Shown: positions 43,929-52,538 of the stretch, in pieces
How positions within the stretch are numbered: the first letter of the stretch is position 1
Layout of the letters: each line of letters starts with the position of its first letter
Origin: CAXBBB01 sp963841855
GTDB taxonomy: Bacteria; Bacteroidota; Rhodothermia; Rhodothermales; BA12
Assembly (NCBI GenBank): GCA_963841855.1
Contig: CAWJEJ010000004.1
Span: 620,001-684,000, forward strand
Reading direction: 5' to 3'
DNA: 64,000 bases
The notes under the pieces: model-generated
Seen by the model: the letters and a program-made list of their open reading frames with translations, nothing else
Database searches by the model: none
What the model was told of the DNA's origin: nothing
Translations under genes and position numbers: made by a program

Positions 43929-45198
43929 CCTGCTGGCTCGGGGTGGAATAACGGCGCTGTTCGAAGGAAAAGTAGTCTCGAATGCGGCCTGGCTGACCGG
44001 GGCGAACCTGATCATCAAGCCCCTCTGGTTTCTGTTCCTGACGGGAGTATGTGCGCGTGTGCTCACTGCATCCGAGTATGGAAGCATGCTTTCTTCGCTG
44101 GCGACCGGGGCTATTCTTGCTGTGGTCTTCGAGTGGGGAACGAACGACGTGTTTCTTAAACAAGCTTCCATCGACCTGAGCGAGGGTCTCAAGGCGCTCC
44201 GACAGATTATCTCGTTTCGGCTAGCGATCCTGACCGCGATCTTGCTGATCTGGGTTACGATTAGGATCTGGCTTCCTCTCCCAGCCGGTATCCTGCTCGG
44301 CTTCTGCTACGCTCTGCTGCATCGCACTGTCGAGTTAATCCGAACGACGTTTCGGGCGGTTGATGATCTGCGCCCCGAGGCGCTCACAACGATGGGAGAA
44401 CGCGTGCTAGTTATTTCAGCGGGCATCGGCGCCCTAGTGTTGGGCGCATCGTTCGTGGGAGTCATATCGGCGATGGTGGCTGCGCTGTTTATCTCCTTCT
44501 GGCTCACATTGGCAGTGCTCAGACGACATCCTGCTCTGGCTAAATCGGAGATTTCGCTTTGGCCGAGCGCTACCCACGTCTTTGGTGGGATGCGCCTGTT
44601 TGCTGTTGCGCGCTTCTTCGGTGCCGTGCAAGTGCTGAGCGTGACACTGAACCAGATCGGCATCACCGCAATCGAAGCTACGCAAGAAGGCCCGGTCGTG
44701 GCCTATTTCGGCATTTCGGCTCGCATAGGGGAAATGCTGCACCTACTTCCGACGCTCGCTGTCGCCATCCTTTGGCCACGGATTGTCGCGGCGTTTGGGA
44801 GAGAAGACATAGCAGATTTCCGCCGCTGGACTCTACGGTTAGTCACCAGTACCCTAGGGCTTGCAGTGATCATCGGAATTGGGGTGGCTGTCTGCGCGCC
44901 GTGGATTCTGGGCACGCTCACTGGCAAACCCGAATACGCCGCGAACGCGCAGTATCTCGCACTTTATGGTATTTGCTTTCCCGCCATCGCGCTGAAGTAT
45001 GTCACTCTAGTCGCCGCTATGGCGACTACGAGTGAGCGCACAGTGGTCGGCTGGATGGCGCTATTCGTGGGGATCTATGCCGTCGCCAGCAGCGTCCTGG
45101 CTCACCTCGACTTGCTGATTCTGATCTTTCCCTCGTTGGGCGTGACGTGCCTTATGCTTGCTCTGATCAACTTGCACATTATCCGATGTGCTCGCTAA
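43921..45198 (+). CDS. Polysaccharide flippase (Wzx-like)
   Basis: 425 residues with about 12 predicted membrane helices, polysaccharide-synthesis/MATE-like superfamily (GVCARVLTASEYGSMLSSLATGAILAVVFEWGTNDVFLKQ is the typical N-terminal segment). It would flip lipid-linked repeat units to the periplasmic face for polymerisation by the upstream gene product. Start overlaps the polymerase end. GC content is intermediate between the polymerase and the downstream genes. Confidence 0.82.
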   Translation: MRDLLARGGITALFEGKVVSNAAWLTGANLIIKPLWFLFLTGVCARVLTASEYGSMLSSLATGAILAVVFEWGTNDVFLKQASIDLSEGLKALRQIISFRLAILTAILLIWVTIRIWLPLPAGILLGFCYALLHRTVELIRTTFRAVDDLRPEALTTMGERVLVISAGIGALVLGASFVGVISAMVAALFISFWLTLAVLRRHPALAKSEISLWPSATHVFGGMRLFAVARFFGAVQVLSVTLNQIGITAIEATQEGPVVAYFGISARIGEMLHLLPTLAVAILWPRIVAAFGREDIADFRRWTLRLVTSTLGLAVIIGIGVAVCAPWILGTLTGKPEYAANAQYLALYGICFPAIALKYVTLVAAMATTSERTVVGWMALFVGIYAVASSVLAHLDLLILIFPSLGVTCLMLALINLHIIRCAR

Positions 45199-45223
45199 AA
45201 CTTCTCCTCCGTAGCTTTTGTCT

Positions 45224-46288
45224 ATGTCCAACCGCATCTTGCTCGTCACCGGATCGTCCGGCCTCATCGGATCCGAAGTCGTCGAGCACTTTTTGGTTCA
45301 AGGCTGGCTCGTACACGGCATCGACAACAACCAGCGCGCCGTCTTCTTCGGCCCCGAAGGCGATACGCGCTGGAATCAGAAGCGGCTACAGGACACATAC
45401 GACGCGTTTTCGCATCATGAGGTTGACATACGCGACCGCGATGGCATCCTCGCCCTCCTCGCCGACCTGAAGCCGGACGCCATCGTCCACACGGCCGCTC
45501 AACCGTCGCACGACCGCGCCGCCGCGATCCCGTTCGCCGACTTCGACACCAACGCCGTTGGCACACTCAACCTGCTCGAAGCCGTCCGGCGCGCCTGCCC
45601 CGAGAGTCCGTTCGTCCACCTGAGCACCAACAAGGTGTACGGCGACGCGCCCAACGAACTCGACTTGGCCGAGCACGAAACGCGGTACGACTACGCCGAC
45701 CCGGACTACTCGGGCGGCATCGCCGAGACGTTCCGCATCGACCAATCCAAGCATTCGATCTTTGGCGCGAGTAAAGTTGCCGCCGACGTGATGGTGCAGG
45801 AGTACGGTCGCTACTTCGGCCTGCCGACATGCGCGCTGCGAGGCGGCTGCCTGACCGGACCGGGGCACAGCGGCGTCGAGTTGCACGGCTTCTTGTCGTA
45901 CCTGATCAAGTGCAATTTGGAAGGACGCCAGTACAAGATCTTCGGATATAAAGGCAAGCAGGTCCGCGACAACATCCACAGCCACGACGTAGCCGCGTTC
46001 ATCGAGCGGTTCATCGACGCGCCGCGCGTGGGCGAGGTGTACAACCTGGGAGGCGGAAAGGGCAACTCAGTCTCGATCCTCGAAGCGTTCCAGCGCGCCG
46101 AAGCCGTCAGCGGCAAGCCGATGGACTACGTCTACGTCGACGAAAACCGCTCGGGCGACCACATCTGCTACTACTCGGATCTGACCAAGATGAAGGCACA
46201 CTATCCGGGCTGGGACATCACCAAGGACCTGGACGACATCTTCCGGGAGATCCACGATAGCTGGGTCGACCGAAAGCCGAACGCGTGA
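45224..46288 (+). CDS. Nucleotide-sugar epimerase, CDP-paratose 2-epimerase-like
   Basis: 354 residues, extended SDR. Rossmann motif TGSSGLIGSE, HTAAQPSHD, LSTNKVYGDAPNELDL, GASKVAADVMVQEYGRYFG and RGGCLTGPGHSGVELHGFL. These are highly typical of the CDP-tyvelose/paratose 2-epimerase-related group. The catalytic Tyr position before GASK reads Phe here (HSIFGASK), as I recall for relatives. The ATG at 45224 is used instead of the TTG at 45218. It may produce a precursor sugar of the EPS repeat. A TAGCTTTTG lies immediately upstream. Confidence 0.85.
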   Translation: MSNRILLVTGSSGLIGSEVVEHFLVQGWLVHGIDNNQRAVFFGPEGDTRWNQKRLQDTYDAFSHHEVDIRDRDGILALLADLKPDAIVHTAAQPSHDRAAAIPFADFDTNAVGTLNLLEAVRRACPESPFVHLSTNKVYGDAPNELDLAEHETRYDYADPDYSGGIAETFRIDQSKHSIFGASKVAADVMVQEYGRYFGLPTCALRGGCLTGPGHSGVELHGFLSYLIKCNLEGRQYKIFGYKGKQVRDNIHSHDVAAFIERFIDAPRVGEVYNLGGGKGNSVSILEAFQRAEAVSGKPMDYVYVDENRSGDHICYYSDLTKMKAHYPGWDITKDLDDIFREIHDSWVDRKPNA

Positions 46289-46346
46289 CCATCGTTTGCT
46301 GCGCCGAGCCGCGAAACGTCGCGATGCCCAAGACGACACCGCGCTC

Positions 46347-47597
46347 ATGACCGAACTCCGACATGTCGTCATTCAATGGCCGCGCTTTGGGCCGTATCAC
46401 CTGGCACGACTCGGCGCGGCGCACCACGCGTTGCACGTACGCGGCATTCGGCTCACCGGGCTGGAGACGGCAGCATCCGACGCGGCCTACGAGTGGGACA
46501 CGGCGGCGGAGGCTTCCGGTTGGAAGCATCGCTGCGTCTTTCCCGACCGCGACTATCGCTCCATCGCGCCTGCTGAGATGGAAGACCGCGTCACCGACGT
46601 GCTGGACGAACTCCAACCCGACGCCGTCGCGATCCACACGTACAGCCTGCCGGACTCGCGGGCCTGCCTGATGTGGTGCAGGCGCAATCGGCGGACGGCC
46701 GTGATGATGTCGGACAGCCGCTACGAGGACGCACCGCGCTCCGTCTGGTGGGAACGCGTCAAATCACGCTTGATCGTGCAGCACGACGCGGCCCTCGCCG
46801 CGGGCGTCGACTCGGTGCGCTACCTCGAACGGCTCGGCTTGCCCTCGTCGGTCATCGCCCAGGGCTACGACGTCGTCGACAGCGACGCGTTCGCCCAGGC
46901 TGCCTCCGCCGTTCGGCAGTCGCCCGAGCGGTGGCGCCACTTGCCCGGTCTCGAAAGCGACACGCCCTACTTCGTCTGCGTCTGCCGGTACCTCGAACTC
47001 AAGAACCTGCCCGGCCTGCTGCGCGCTTACGCCGCCTACCGCGCCCGGCACGAAAAGCCGTGGCGACTCGTACTCGTAGGTGATGGACCGGAGCGCGCGA
47101 CGCTTGAAGCAGAGATCGAATCGCTTGGGCTGGAGGGCGTGACGCTCACGGGTTTCATGCAGATGGACAGTCTGCCCGCTTACTATGCTCTGGCCAGCGC
47201 GCTCGTCCATCCGGCGCATAAGGACACGTGGGGACTGGTCGTGAATGAGGCGATGGCGACTGGCCTTCCGGTCGTCGTGTCACGTCAGACGGGGTGCGTA
47301 AACGACTTAGTGCGCGAAGGCGAGAATGGCTACACATTCGACTCCGCCGATCTAGACGCGCTCACCCAGCTGCTCGGCCAACTCCACGCGTCCGAACACA
47401 AACTCTCAGCGATGGGCGGCGCGAGCGTTTCGGTCATCTCAGACTGGAATCTGGACCGATTCGCCGACGGATTGGTGCAGGCGCTGGAAGCAGGCGCGCC
47501 TCGCGCCGACCGACCGCTCAGCCTCGACGTTCGGTTGCTCTACGCTTTGCTCAAACGATTGGCGTCGCCGGACTCGCTCCATCGCGTGCCGTCCTAA
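46347..47597 (+). CDS. Glycosyltransferase family 4 (GT-B)
   Basis: 416 residues. C-terminal GT1/GT4 signature: VCVCRYLELKNLPGLLRAYA, LVLVGDGPERATLEAEI, GFMQMDSLPAYYALASALVHPAHKDTWGLVVNEAMATGLPVVVS, including the E-x7-E-like donor-binding segment. The ATG at 46347 is chosen over 46296 (the upstream 17 residues are not family-like). It probably adds one sugar to the EPS repeat. No membrane segment. Confidence 0.88.
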   Translation: MTELRHVVIQWPRFGPYHLARLGAAHHALHVRGIRLTGLETAASDAAYEWDTAAEASGWKHRCVFPDRDYRSIAPAEMEDRVTDVLDELQPDAVAIHTYSLPDSRACLMWCRRNRRTAVMMSDSRYEDAPRSVWWERVKSRLIVQHDAALAAGVDSVRYLERLGLPSSVIAQGYDVVDSDAFAQAASAVRQSPERWRHLPGLESDTPYFVCVCRYLELKNLPGLLRAYAAYRARHEKPWRLVLVGDGPERATLEAEIESLGLEGVTLTGFMQMDSLPAYYALASALVHPAHKDTWGLVVNEAMATGLPVVVSRQTGCVNDLVREGENGYTFDSADLDALTQLLGQLHASEHKLSAMGGASVSVISDWNLDRFADGLVQALEAGAPRADRPLSLDVRLLYALLKRLASPDSLHRVPS

Positions 47598-47602
47598 CTT
47601 GC
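47595..47602 (+). promoter_or_regulatory. Candidate internal -7 element before the FkbM gene
   Basis: TAACTTGC, overlapping the stop of the preceding glycosyltransferase and ending 31 nt before the ATG at 47634. Confidence 0.35.
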
Positions 47603-47633
47603 GACGCGGCACTTCTCCACCCATCTCCTTCTC

Positions 47634-48347
47634 ATGCCCCTTCTCGACCGTATCACACGCCTCGCGCGCAGCCTGCGCACGTCTCAGGGCCGAGAAGCCG
47701 CGCGCTCGTGGAAGCCGTTTTCGATCACATCGTTCGAGATCACCCAGCGTCTCGTGCAGGCTGGGTACGCCTTCGACGTGGTGATCGACGGAGGCGCCAA
47801 CGCGGGACAGTTCGCGCGGGCGTGCGCGATGACGTGGCCCGATGCGCGCGTCGTCTCGTTCGAGCCGTTGCCTGCCCTGGCCAACGAGGCGAGCGCCCAC
47901 CTCGCCGACGTAAACGACCGCGTAACGGTTCACCAGGTGGCGCTGGGGCCTGAGACGGCGACCGTCACGCTGCACCAGACGCCCTACTCGCTCCAGTCGT
48001 CCGTGCTCAAGCCGACCGGCCTGGAGTTCGAGACCATCGACGTATCCCAGGTGCGGCTCGACGACGTGCTGGGCGGCACCGATTTGCCTCGTGCCACGCT
48101 GCTCAAACTGGATCTGCAAGGGTACGAGTTGGCTGCGTTGAAGGGCGCGACAGAAACGCTCGCCTGCGTCGACGCCGTCCTGCTCGAAGTCGGCTTCGAA
48201 ACGTCATACGAGGGAGAACCGTCGTTCGAGGCGCTGCGCAGCTTTCTCGCCGAGCACGGATTCGCGTTTGGCCGCCCGTTCGACGTGCTGTGGGAAGGCG
48301 GACAGATCACGCAGATGGACGCCCTCTTCACCCGGCTCGACGCCTGA
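47634..48347 (+). CDS. FkbM family SAM-dependent methyltransferase
   Basis: 237 residues. SAM motif VVIDGGANAGQFARA followed by VVSFEPLPALANEA, then LLKLDLQGYELAALKGA, the FkbM signature with the DxQGYE pattern. It probably O-methylates a sugar of the polymer. Lies 36 nt after the glycosyltransferase with its own promoter-like element, and 18 nt before the next glycosyltransferase. Confidence 0.9.
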   Translation: MPLLDRITRLARSLRTSQGREAARSWKPFSITSFEITQRLVQAGYAFDVVIDGGANAGQFARACAMTWPDARVVSFEPLPALANEASAHLADVNDRVTVHQVALGPETATVTLHQTPYSLQSSVLKPTGLEFETIDVSQVRLDDVLGGTDLPRATLLKLDLQGYELAALKGATETLACVDAVLLEVGFETSYEGEPSFEALRSFLAEHGFAFGRPFDVLWEGGQITQMDALFTRLDA

Positions 48348-48365
48348 CGCGATACGCCTGACTCG

Positions 48366-49568
48366 ATGCGCCTCTTCCTACACGACTTCACCGCCTACGC
48401 CTACCCGACCCAGCTGGCGCGCGAACTGGCGCGGCGCGGACACGATGTGACGTTCGCCTACTGCCCCAGCAACCCTTTCAATCCCGGCGGCGTCACTCCG
48501 CGCCCCGACGATCCGGCTACGCTCACGCTGTTGCCGATCCCGCTCGACAAACCACTGGAGAAGTTCAACTTCGTGACGCGCTGGCGGCAGGAAAACGCCT
48601 TCGGGCGTGACCTCGCCGATGCGCTCGAACGCGTGAAGCCAGACGTGGTGATGTCGTCCAACGCGCCGCTCGACGTGCAGCGCCGGTTGTGGTCGGCTGC
48701 CGAGCGCATGGGCATTCCCAAGGTGTTCTGGCTCCAAGACGTGATCGGACTGGCGACGCACCGCATCATGCGCAAGAAACTGCCGGTCGTCGGCGAGTTG
48801 ATCGGGCGCTATTACCTGTGGCTCGAAGCCACGCTGCTGCGCCGGAGTGAGCGCGTCGTCATGATCACCGAGGACTTCCGCCCCATCCTGCGCACGTGGC
48901 GCGTAGACGACGACCGGATGCTGACGGTCGAAAACTGGGCGCCATTGGATGACCTGCCCCTTCTGCCACGCTCCCAGTCCGATTGGGCGCGCGAGGTCGA
49001 TGCCGCCGGCACGTTCAACTACGTCTATGCCGGAACGATGGGGATCAAGCACAATCCAGCGCTCATTCTAGCCCTGGCCGAGCGCTTGAGAGACCGTCCA
49101 GACGTCCGCGTTCTCGTCCTGTCACAGGGCAAAGGCGCCGATTGGCTGCGCCAGAAAAAGGCTGAGCGCGATCTACCTCATCTTCGCCTGCTTCCCTACG
49201 TCCCCATCGAACGCATGCCCGAGGTGCTGGCCGCCGCTGACGTTCTCGTGGCCGTCCTCGAACCCGACGCGGGCGTGTTTTCGGTCCCGTCCAAAGTGCT
49301 GGCCTACTTGTGCGGAGGAAAACCCGTCGTCCTCGCTGTGCCACCCGAGAATCTGATCGCTCGCATCATCGAGCGCGAAGGCGCCGGACGCGTCGTTGGG
49401 CCGTCCGACGTCGAAGGATTCGTCCGCCAGGCTGTCGCTTTCGCTGATGATGCGGAGGCCCGAACTACGGCGGGGCACCATGCTCGCTCCTACGCCGAGC
49501 GTACCTTCGACGTAGAGTCCATCACTGATCGCTTCGAGAAGGTGTTCGCTCAAGCCGTTTCACTTTGA
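48366..49568 (+). CDS. Glycosyltransferase family 4, WcaI-like
   Basis: 400 residues. GT-B fold: an N-terminal acceptor domain (MRLFLHDFTAYAYPTQLARELARRGHDVTF) and a C-terminal donor domain (FNYVYAGTMGIKHNPALILALAERL, PYVPIERMPEVLAAADVLVAVLEPDAGVFSVPSKVLAYLCGGKPVV). It resembles colanic-acid-type WcaI/WbuB transferases. Last gene of the polysaccharide locus; followed by 177 bp with no recognised feature. No initiating sugar-phosphate transferase or Wzc kinase is present in the cluster. Confidence 0.9.
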   Translation: MRLFLHDFTAYAYPTQLARELARRGHDVTFAYCPSNPFNPGGVTPRPDDPATLTLLPIPLDKPLEKFNFVTRWRQENAFGRDLADALERVKPDVVMSSNAPLDVQRRLWSAAERMGIPKVFWLQDVIGLATHRIMRKKLPVVGELIGRYYLWLEATLLRRSERVVMITEDFRPILRTWRVDDDRMLTVENWAPLDDLPLLPRSQSDWAREVDAAGTFNYVYAGTMGIKHNPALILALAERLRDRPDVRVLVLSQGKGADWLRQKKAERDLPHLRLLPYVPIERMPEVLAAADVLVAVLEPDAGVFSVPSKVLAYLCGGKPVVLAVPPENLIARIIEREGAGRVVGPSDVEGFVRQAVAFADDAEARTTAGHHARSYAERTFDVESITDRFEKVFAQAVSL

Positions 49569-49745
49569 GAATGCTATCCATTGGGTGCTGGTGGGTGCAC
49601 ACTACAATCCACTCGAAATAAGCTCAATCAGGCCAGATATCGGCACATCGTCCCTCTTTGAGAAGAATCTGACTAACTGAGACGGTCGCGCACGATATTT
49701 GCGCATCCTCACTGCTCCTCTCCATCCTCCCTACCTGTCCCGTTT

Positions 49746-50354
49746 ATGTCGGACTGGTCGCTTTACACTGCCACTCCCGAAGCCCCGCCAGAGAGTTTGG
49801 TGGGGTACAACGTGCTCGATGCCGTCGGCGTGCCGATGGGTTCGATCTCGGGATGGGCGTACGGCGGCGCATGGCAACTAGCGGCGCTGCGTGTGGCCGT
49901 GAGGGGGTTTCTGAAGCGGCGACAGCATTTCCTGATTCCGCTGGGCTACGTGACGCAGATTGATCCTCGGCACCGTTTCGTGCACCTGCGCGAGATCACG
50001 CGCAGGCGGCTGAGCGAGCACGCCATCCAGGCCGACGACGAACTGCCCGACCGGCCCGAACTCGAAGACCTCGTTCGGCAAGCGCCCAACGTGCGGCCCG
50101 AGATTCTCTCCATCCTCTCCGATCCGCATCAGGGTCCGGTCTTCTTGCGCCCGGGACGGCTCTCGATAGCACCCGATCAGGGCGACGGCGCTCGCGGGAT
50201 ACAGCCCTCTGTGATGCCGCTCCCTCAGCCGACCTCGCTGGCTCGCGCGTCTGAGCCGATCGGGTGGGCGCCTCTGGCTCCAGAGCCCGAAGTGAGCGCG
50301 GCTCCCACCCGCCCGCAGTGGACGCCTCTAGCGAGTTTTAAACGCGACGGGTGA
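49746..50354 (+). CDS. Hypothetical protein with PRC-barrel-like N-terminus
   Basis: 202 residues, soluble. The N-terminal 100 residues (SLVGYNVLDAVGVPMGSISGWAY ... HFLIPLGYVTQIDPRHRFVHLREITRRRL) have the alternating-strand pattern of a PRC-barrel domain. The C-terminal half is Pro-rich with similar units GWAPLAP and QWTPLAS. Function unknown; PRC-barrel proteins often bind RNA or membranes. Confidence 0.55.
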   Translation: MSDWSLYTATPEAPPESLVGYNVLDAVGVPMGSISGWAYGGAWQLAALRVAVRGFLKRRQHFLIPLGYVTQIDPRHRFVHLREITRRRLSEHAIQADDELPDRPELEDLVRQAPNVRPEILSILSDPHQGPVFLRPGRLSIAPDQGDGARGIQPSVMPLPQPTSLARASEPIGWAPLAPEPEVSAAPTRPQWTPLASFKRDG

Positions 50355-50417
50355 AGAGGTGGTGTAACCGAGACTGTGCGTTTCCGTAGGCGAGCCCTCG
50401 CACCAACCCGCTTCTCC

Positions 50418-52028
50418 ATGTCTCGAACGCTACGCTCTCTTCAGGCACTGCTGCTCGTCCTACTGACGGCCACTACTGCCCTCGCGCAGACCGACGCCTC
50501 GCCGGACTCGCTCGCCCTCGCCGCGTCATGCGTCACTGCCGAACTGCTGGCCGACGTGTCGCCGCGCGTATCGGCTGCATCGGCTCAGCGCGTCGACGCC
50601 TTGAGGACCCAAGCACGCGGCGTCACCGACCGGCGGAGCCTCCGAGCGCTGCGCACGTCAGCCGAGATGCTGCGCTTCGACACGGACCGCGAAGAAGGAC
50701 GCCTGCTAGCCACGCTCGACCAAGTCATCGAAGCCATCGACGCCGCTCTCGCCGGAAACTCCGCCAGCTACGCGTACGACGGCGAAGATGGATCGGCCGA
50801 CTCCGACGAGTACACGTGGCAGAACGAGCGCCCCATGGACTCCGAGTCCGACGATGCGGATGGCGACTTCACCTTTGAATCCGACCTCGACTGGGGCAGC
50901 CAGTACGACTGGAGCTGGCGCGGACCTCGCCGCACGTACGGCTCCGACCTGCACGATGCGCTGTTCTGGCGCGAGCCGCTGATCGAGCAGGGAATGCCCG
51001 TCCGCTACAACCGCGTCGAAGGGCTCTATCTGGGGCTGCGCACATCGGGCCTCGACGTGGATCGGCGCACTCCGGCCAGAGGCGTCGGCGAGATCGGTTA
51101 CGCGTTTGGACTCAAGCGCCTGCGCTACCAGATCGGCGCTGAAGCCAGGGTGACGCCGCGTGGTCCCTACGCCGCCCTCGTCGGCGTGCGCTACGGACGG
51201 CAGCAGGCTACGTACGACCGCTGGAAGGTCGATCCGGTCGAAAACGCGCTGGCTTCAGGCATCGCGCGCAACGACTTCTACGACTACTACGAGGCGCAAG
51301 GCTGGAACGTGTATTCCAAAGTGCGGCTGAGCAACCTGGGCGAAGTAGGCGTCGGCTTCCGTTCGGAAGACTATTCGGACCTGGAGCGCGAGGTATCGTG
51401 GTCGCTTTTCGGCGGCAGCGGCTTCCGCCCCAATCCGCTCTTCGATCGGGGGCGGGCTCAGCGCATCGTAGCGGCGGCCACGATGGGGCGCGTGCAGGGC
51501 ATCGAGACGCTTCCTTCTGGCGCCGCCTTGCAGACCGAGGCCGAGTTTGGTGATGGGTTGGGCGGCGACTTCGCTTACACGCGTCTGACGGCCGACGGGC
51601 GTCTCTACGCGCGGCCCGATGCGGGCGTCGCACTCTCGCTTCGCCTCCGCGCCACCCACGCGTCGGGCGAGCGCATCCCGCTCCAGGCTTTGCCTTCCAT
51701 CGGCGGCGTCGGAAGCGTGCGCGCCTATCCGCAGAACGCGTTTGCCGGGCGGACGGCCATCGTCGCCAATGCCGAGATCGCCGTCGCCAAGTTTCAGCTG
51801 TTTGACGACGTGGCCGACGATCTCTTCGTGATCGGCTTCGCCGACGCGGGCCGAGCCGACGACGCTCCGGGCGGATTCTTTCGAGACACGCCCGGATGGA
51901 TCGGAGCGGCTGGCGTAGCCCTGGGCTTGGACGACCGCGCCATCCGCCTCGAACTCGCGTGGCCTCTGCGCGACGCAGGCTACGGCACGTCGCCGACGCT
52001 CTGGCTCCGCATCCTACCGACGTTCTGA
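50418..52028 (+). CDS. Outer-membrane barrel protein (BamA/surface-antigen-like)
   Basis: 536 residues. Signal peptide (about 1-22). An N-terminal helical region and an acidic linker (GEDGSADSDEYTWQNERPMDSESDDADGDF, cited for its Asp/Glu/Ser content) precede a beta barrel of Omp85-like type from about residue 185 (RYNRVEGLYLGLR) to the end. It contains LPSIGGVGSVRAYPQNAFAG, equivalent to the conserved lid-loop region of Omp85 proteins, and ends LWLRILPTF. It probably assembles or transports at the outer membrane. The ATG at 50418 is chosen for its signal peptide. Confidence 0.75.
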   Translation: MSRTLRSLQALLLVLLTATTALAQTDASPDSLALAASCVTAELLADVSPRVSAASAQRVDALRTQARGVTDRRSLRALRTSAEMLRFDTDREEGRLLATLDQVIEAIDAALAGNSASYAYDGEDGSADSDEYTWQNERPMDSESDDADGDFTFESDLDWGSQYDWSWRGPRRTYGSDLHDALFWREPLIEQGMPVRYNRVEGLYLGLRTSGLDVDRRTPARGVGEIGYAFGLKRLRYQIGAEARVTPRGPYAALVGVRYGRQQATYDRWKVDPVENALASGIARNDFYDYYEAQGWNVYSKVRLSNLGEVGVGFRSEDYSDLEREVSWSLFGGSGFRPNPLFDRGRAQRIVAAATMGRVQGIETLPSGAALQTEAEFGDGLGGDFAYTRLTADGRLYARPDAGVALSLRLRATHASGERIPLQALPSIGGVGSVRAYPQNAFAGRTAIVANAEIAVAKFQLFDDVADDLFVIGFADAGRADDAPGGFFRDTPGWIGAAGVALGLDDRAIRLELAWPLRDAGYGTSPTLWLRILPTF

Positions 52029-52105
52029 TCCGCGGCAGCGGCGGTCAACCTCTCGTTGGGATGGCGGCTGGGGAGCGAAGCGATCAGGGCAGCGTTCAGG
52101 CGCGC

Positions 52106-52534
52106 ATGACCGATTCCTCCTCCGTCCTCCTCTTCGACGGCATCTGCTCGATGTGCAACGCCGCCGTTCAATTCGTTCTCGCTAACGATCCGTCGCCCGG
52201 TTTGAGGCTGGCGAGTCTGCAGAGCGCCGCCGCCAAGCCATTTCTTGCGGGCGCCAATCTGCCCTCCGACTATTTGGGCAGCCTCGTGCTCGTCGAAGGC
52301 GGACGCACCTACACGGGATCGACGGCGGCGCTCCGCGCGGCGCTGCTGCTCCGAGCGCCGTGGCCAACACTGGCTCGCGTCGGACTGGCCGTCCCGCGCC
52401 CGATTCGAGACCGCGTCTACGATGCCATCGCCGCGCGCCGATACAAGCTGTTCGGCACGCGCGACAGTTGCCGTCTACCCGAGCCGCACGAGCGCGCCCG
52501 TTTCCTTCCCGACGGGCTGGCTCCGGTCGCCTGA
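52106..52534 (+). CDS. DUF393 thiol-disulfide oxidoreductase-like protein
   Basis: 142 residues. The DCC family signature sits at the N-terminus: LFDGICSMCNAAVQFVL (Cys14-x-x-Cys17), followed by LRLASLQSAAAKPFL and the C-terminal RRYKLFGTRDSCRLP. The family is predicted to be redox-active. Ends 4 bp from the convergent LVIVD gene. Confidence 0.9.
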   Translation: MTDSSSVLLFDGICSMCNAAVQFVLANDPSPGLRLASLQSAAAKPFLAGANLPSDYLGSLVLVEGGRTYTGSTAALRAALLLRAPWPTLARVGLAVPRPIRDRVYDAIAARRYKLFGTRDSCRLPEPHERARFLPDGLAPVA

Positions 52535-52538
52535 CTCG

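Noticed and set aside
50361..50375. GGTGTAACC near 50361 as another cassette repeat end
   Set aside because: Only nine bases match the left end of the repeats; none of the internal blocks or a right arm follows.
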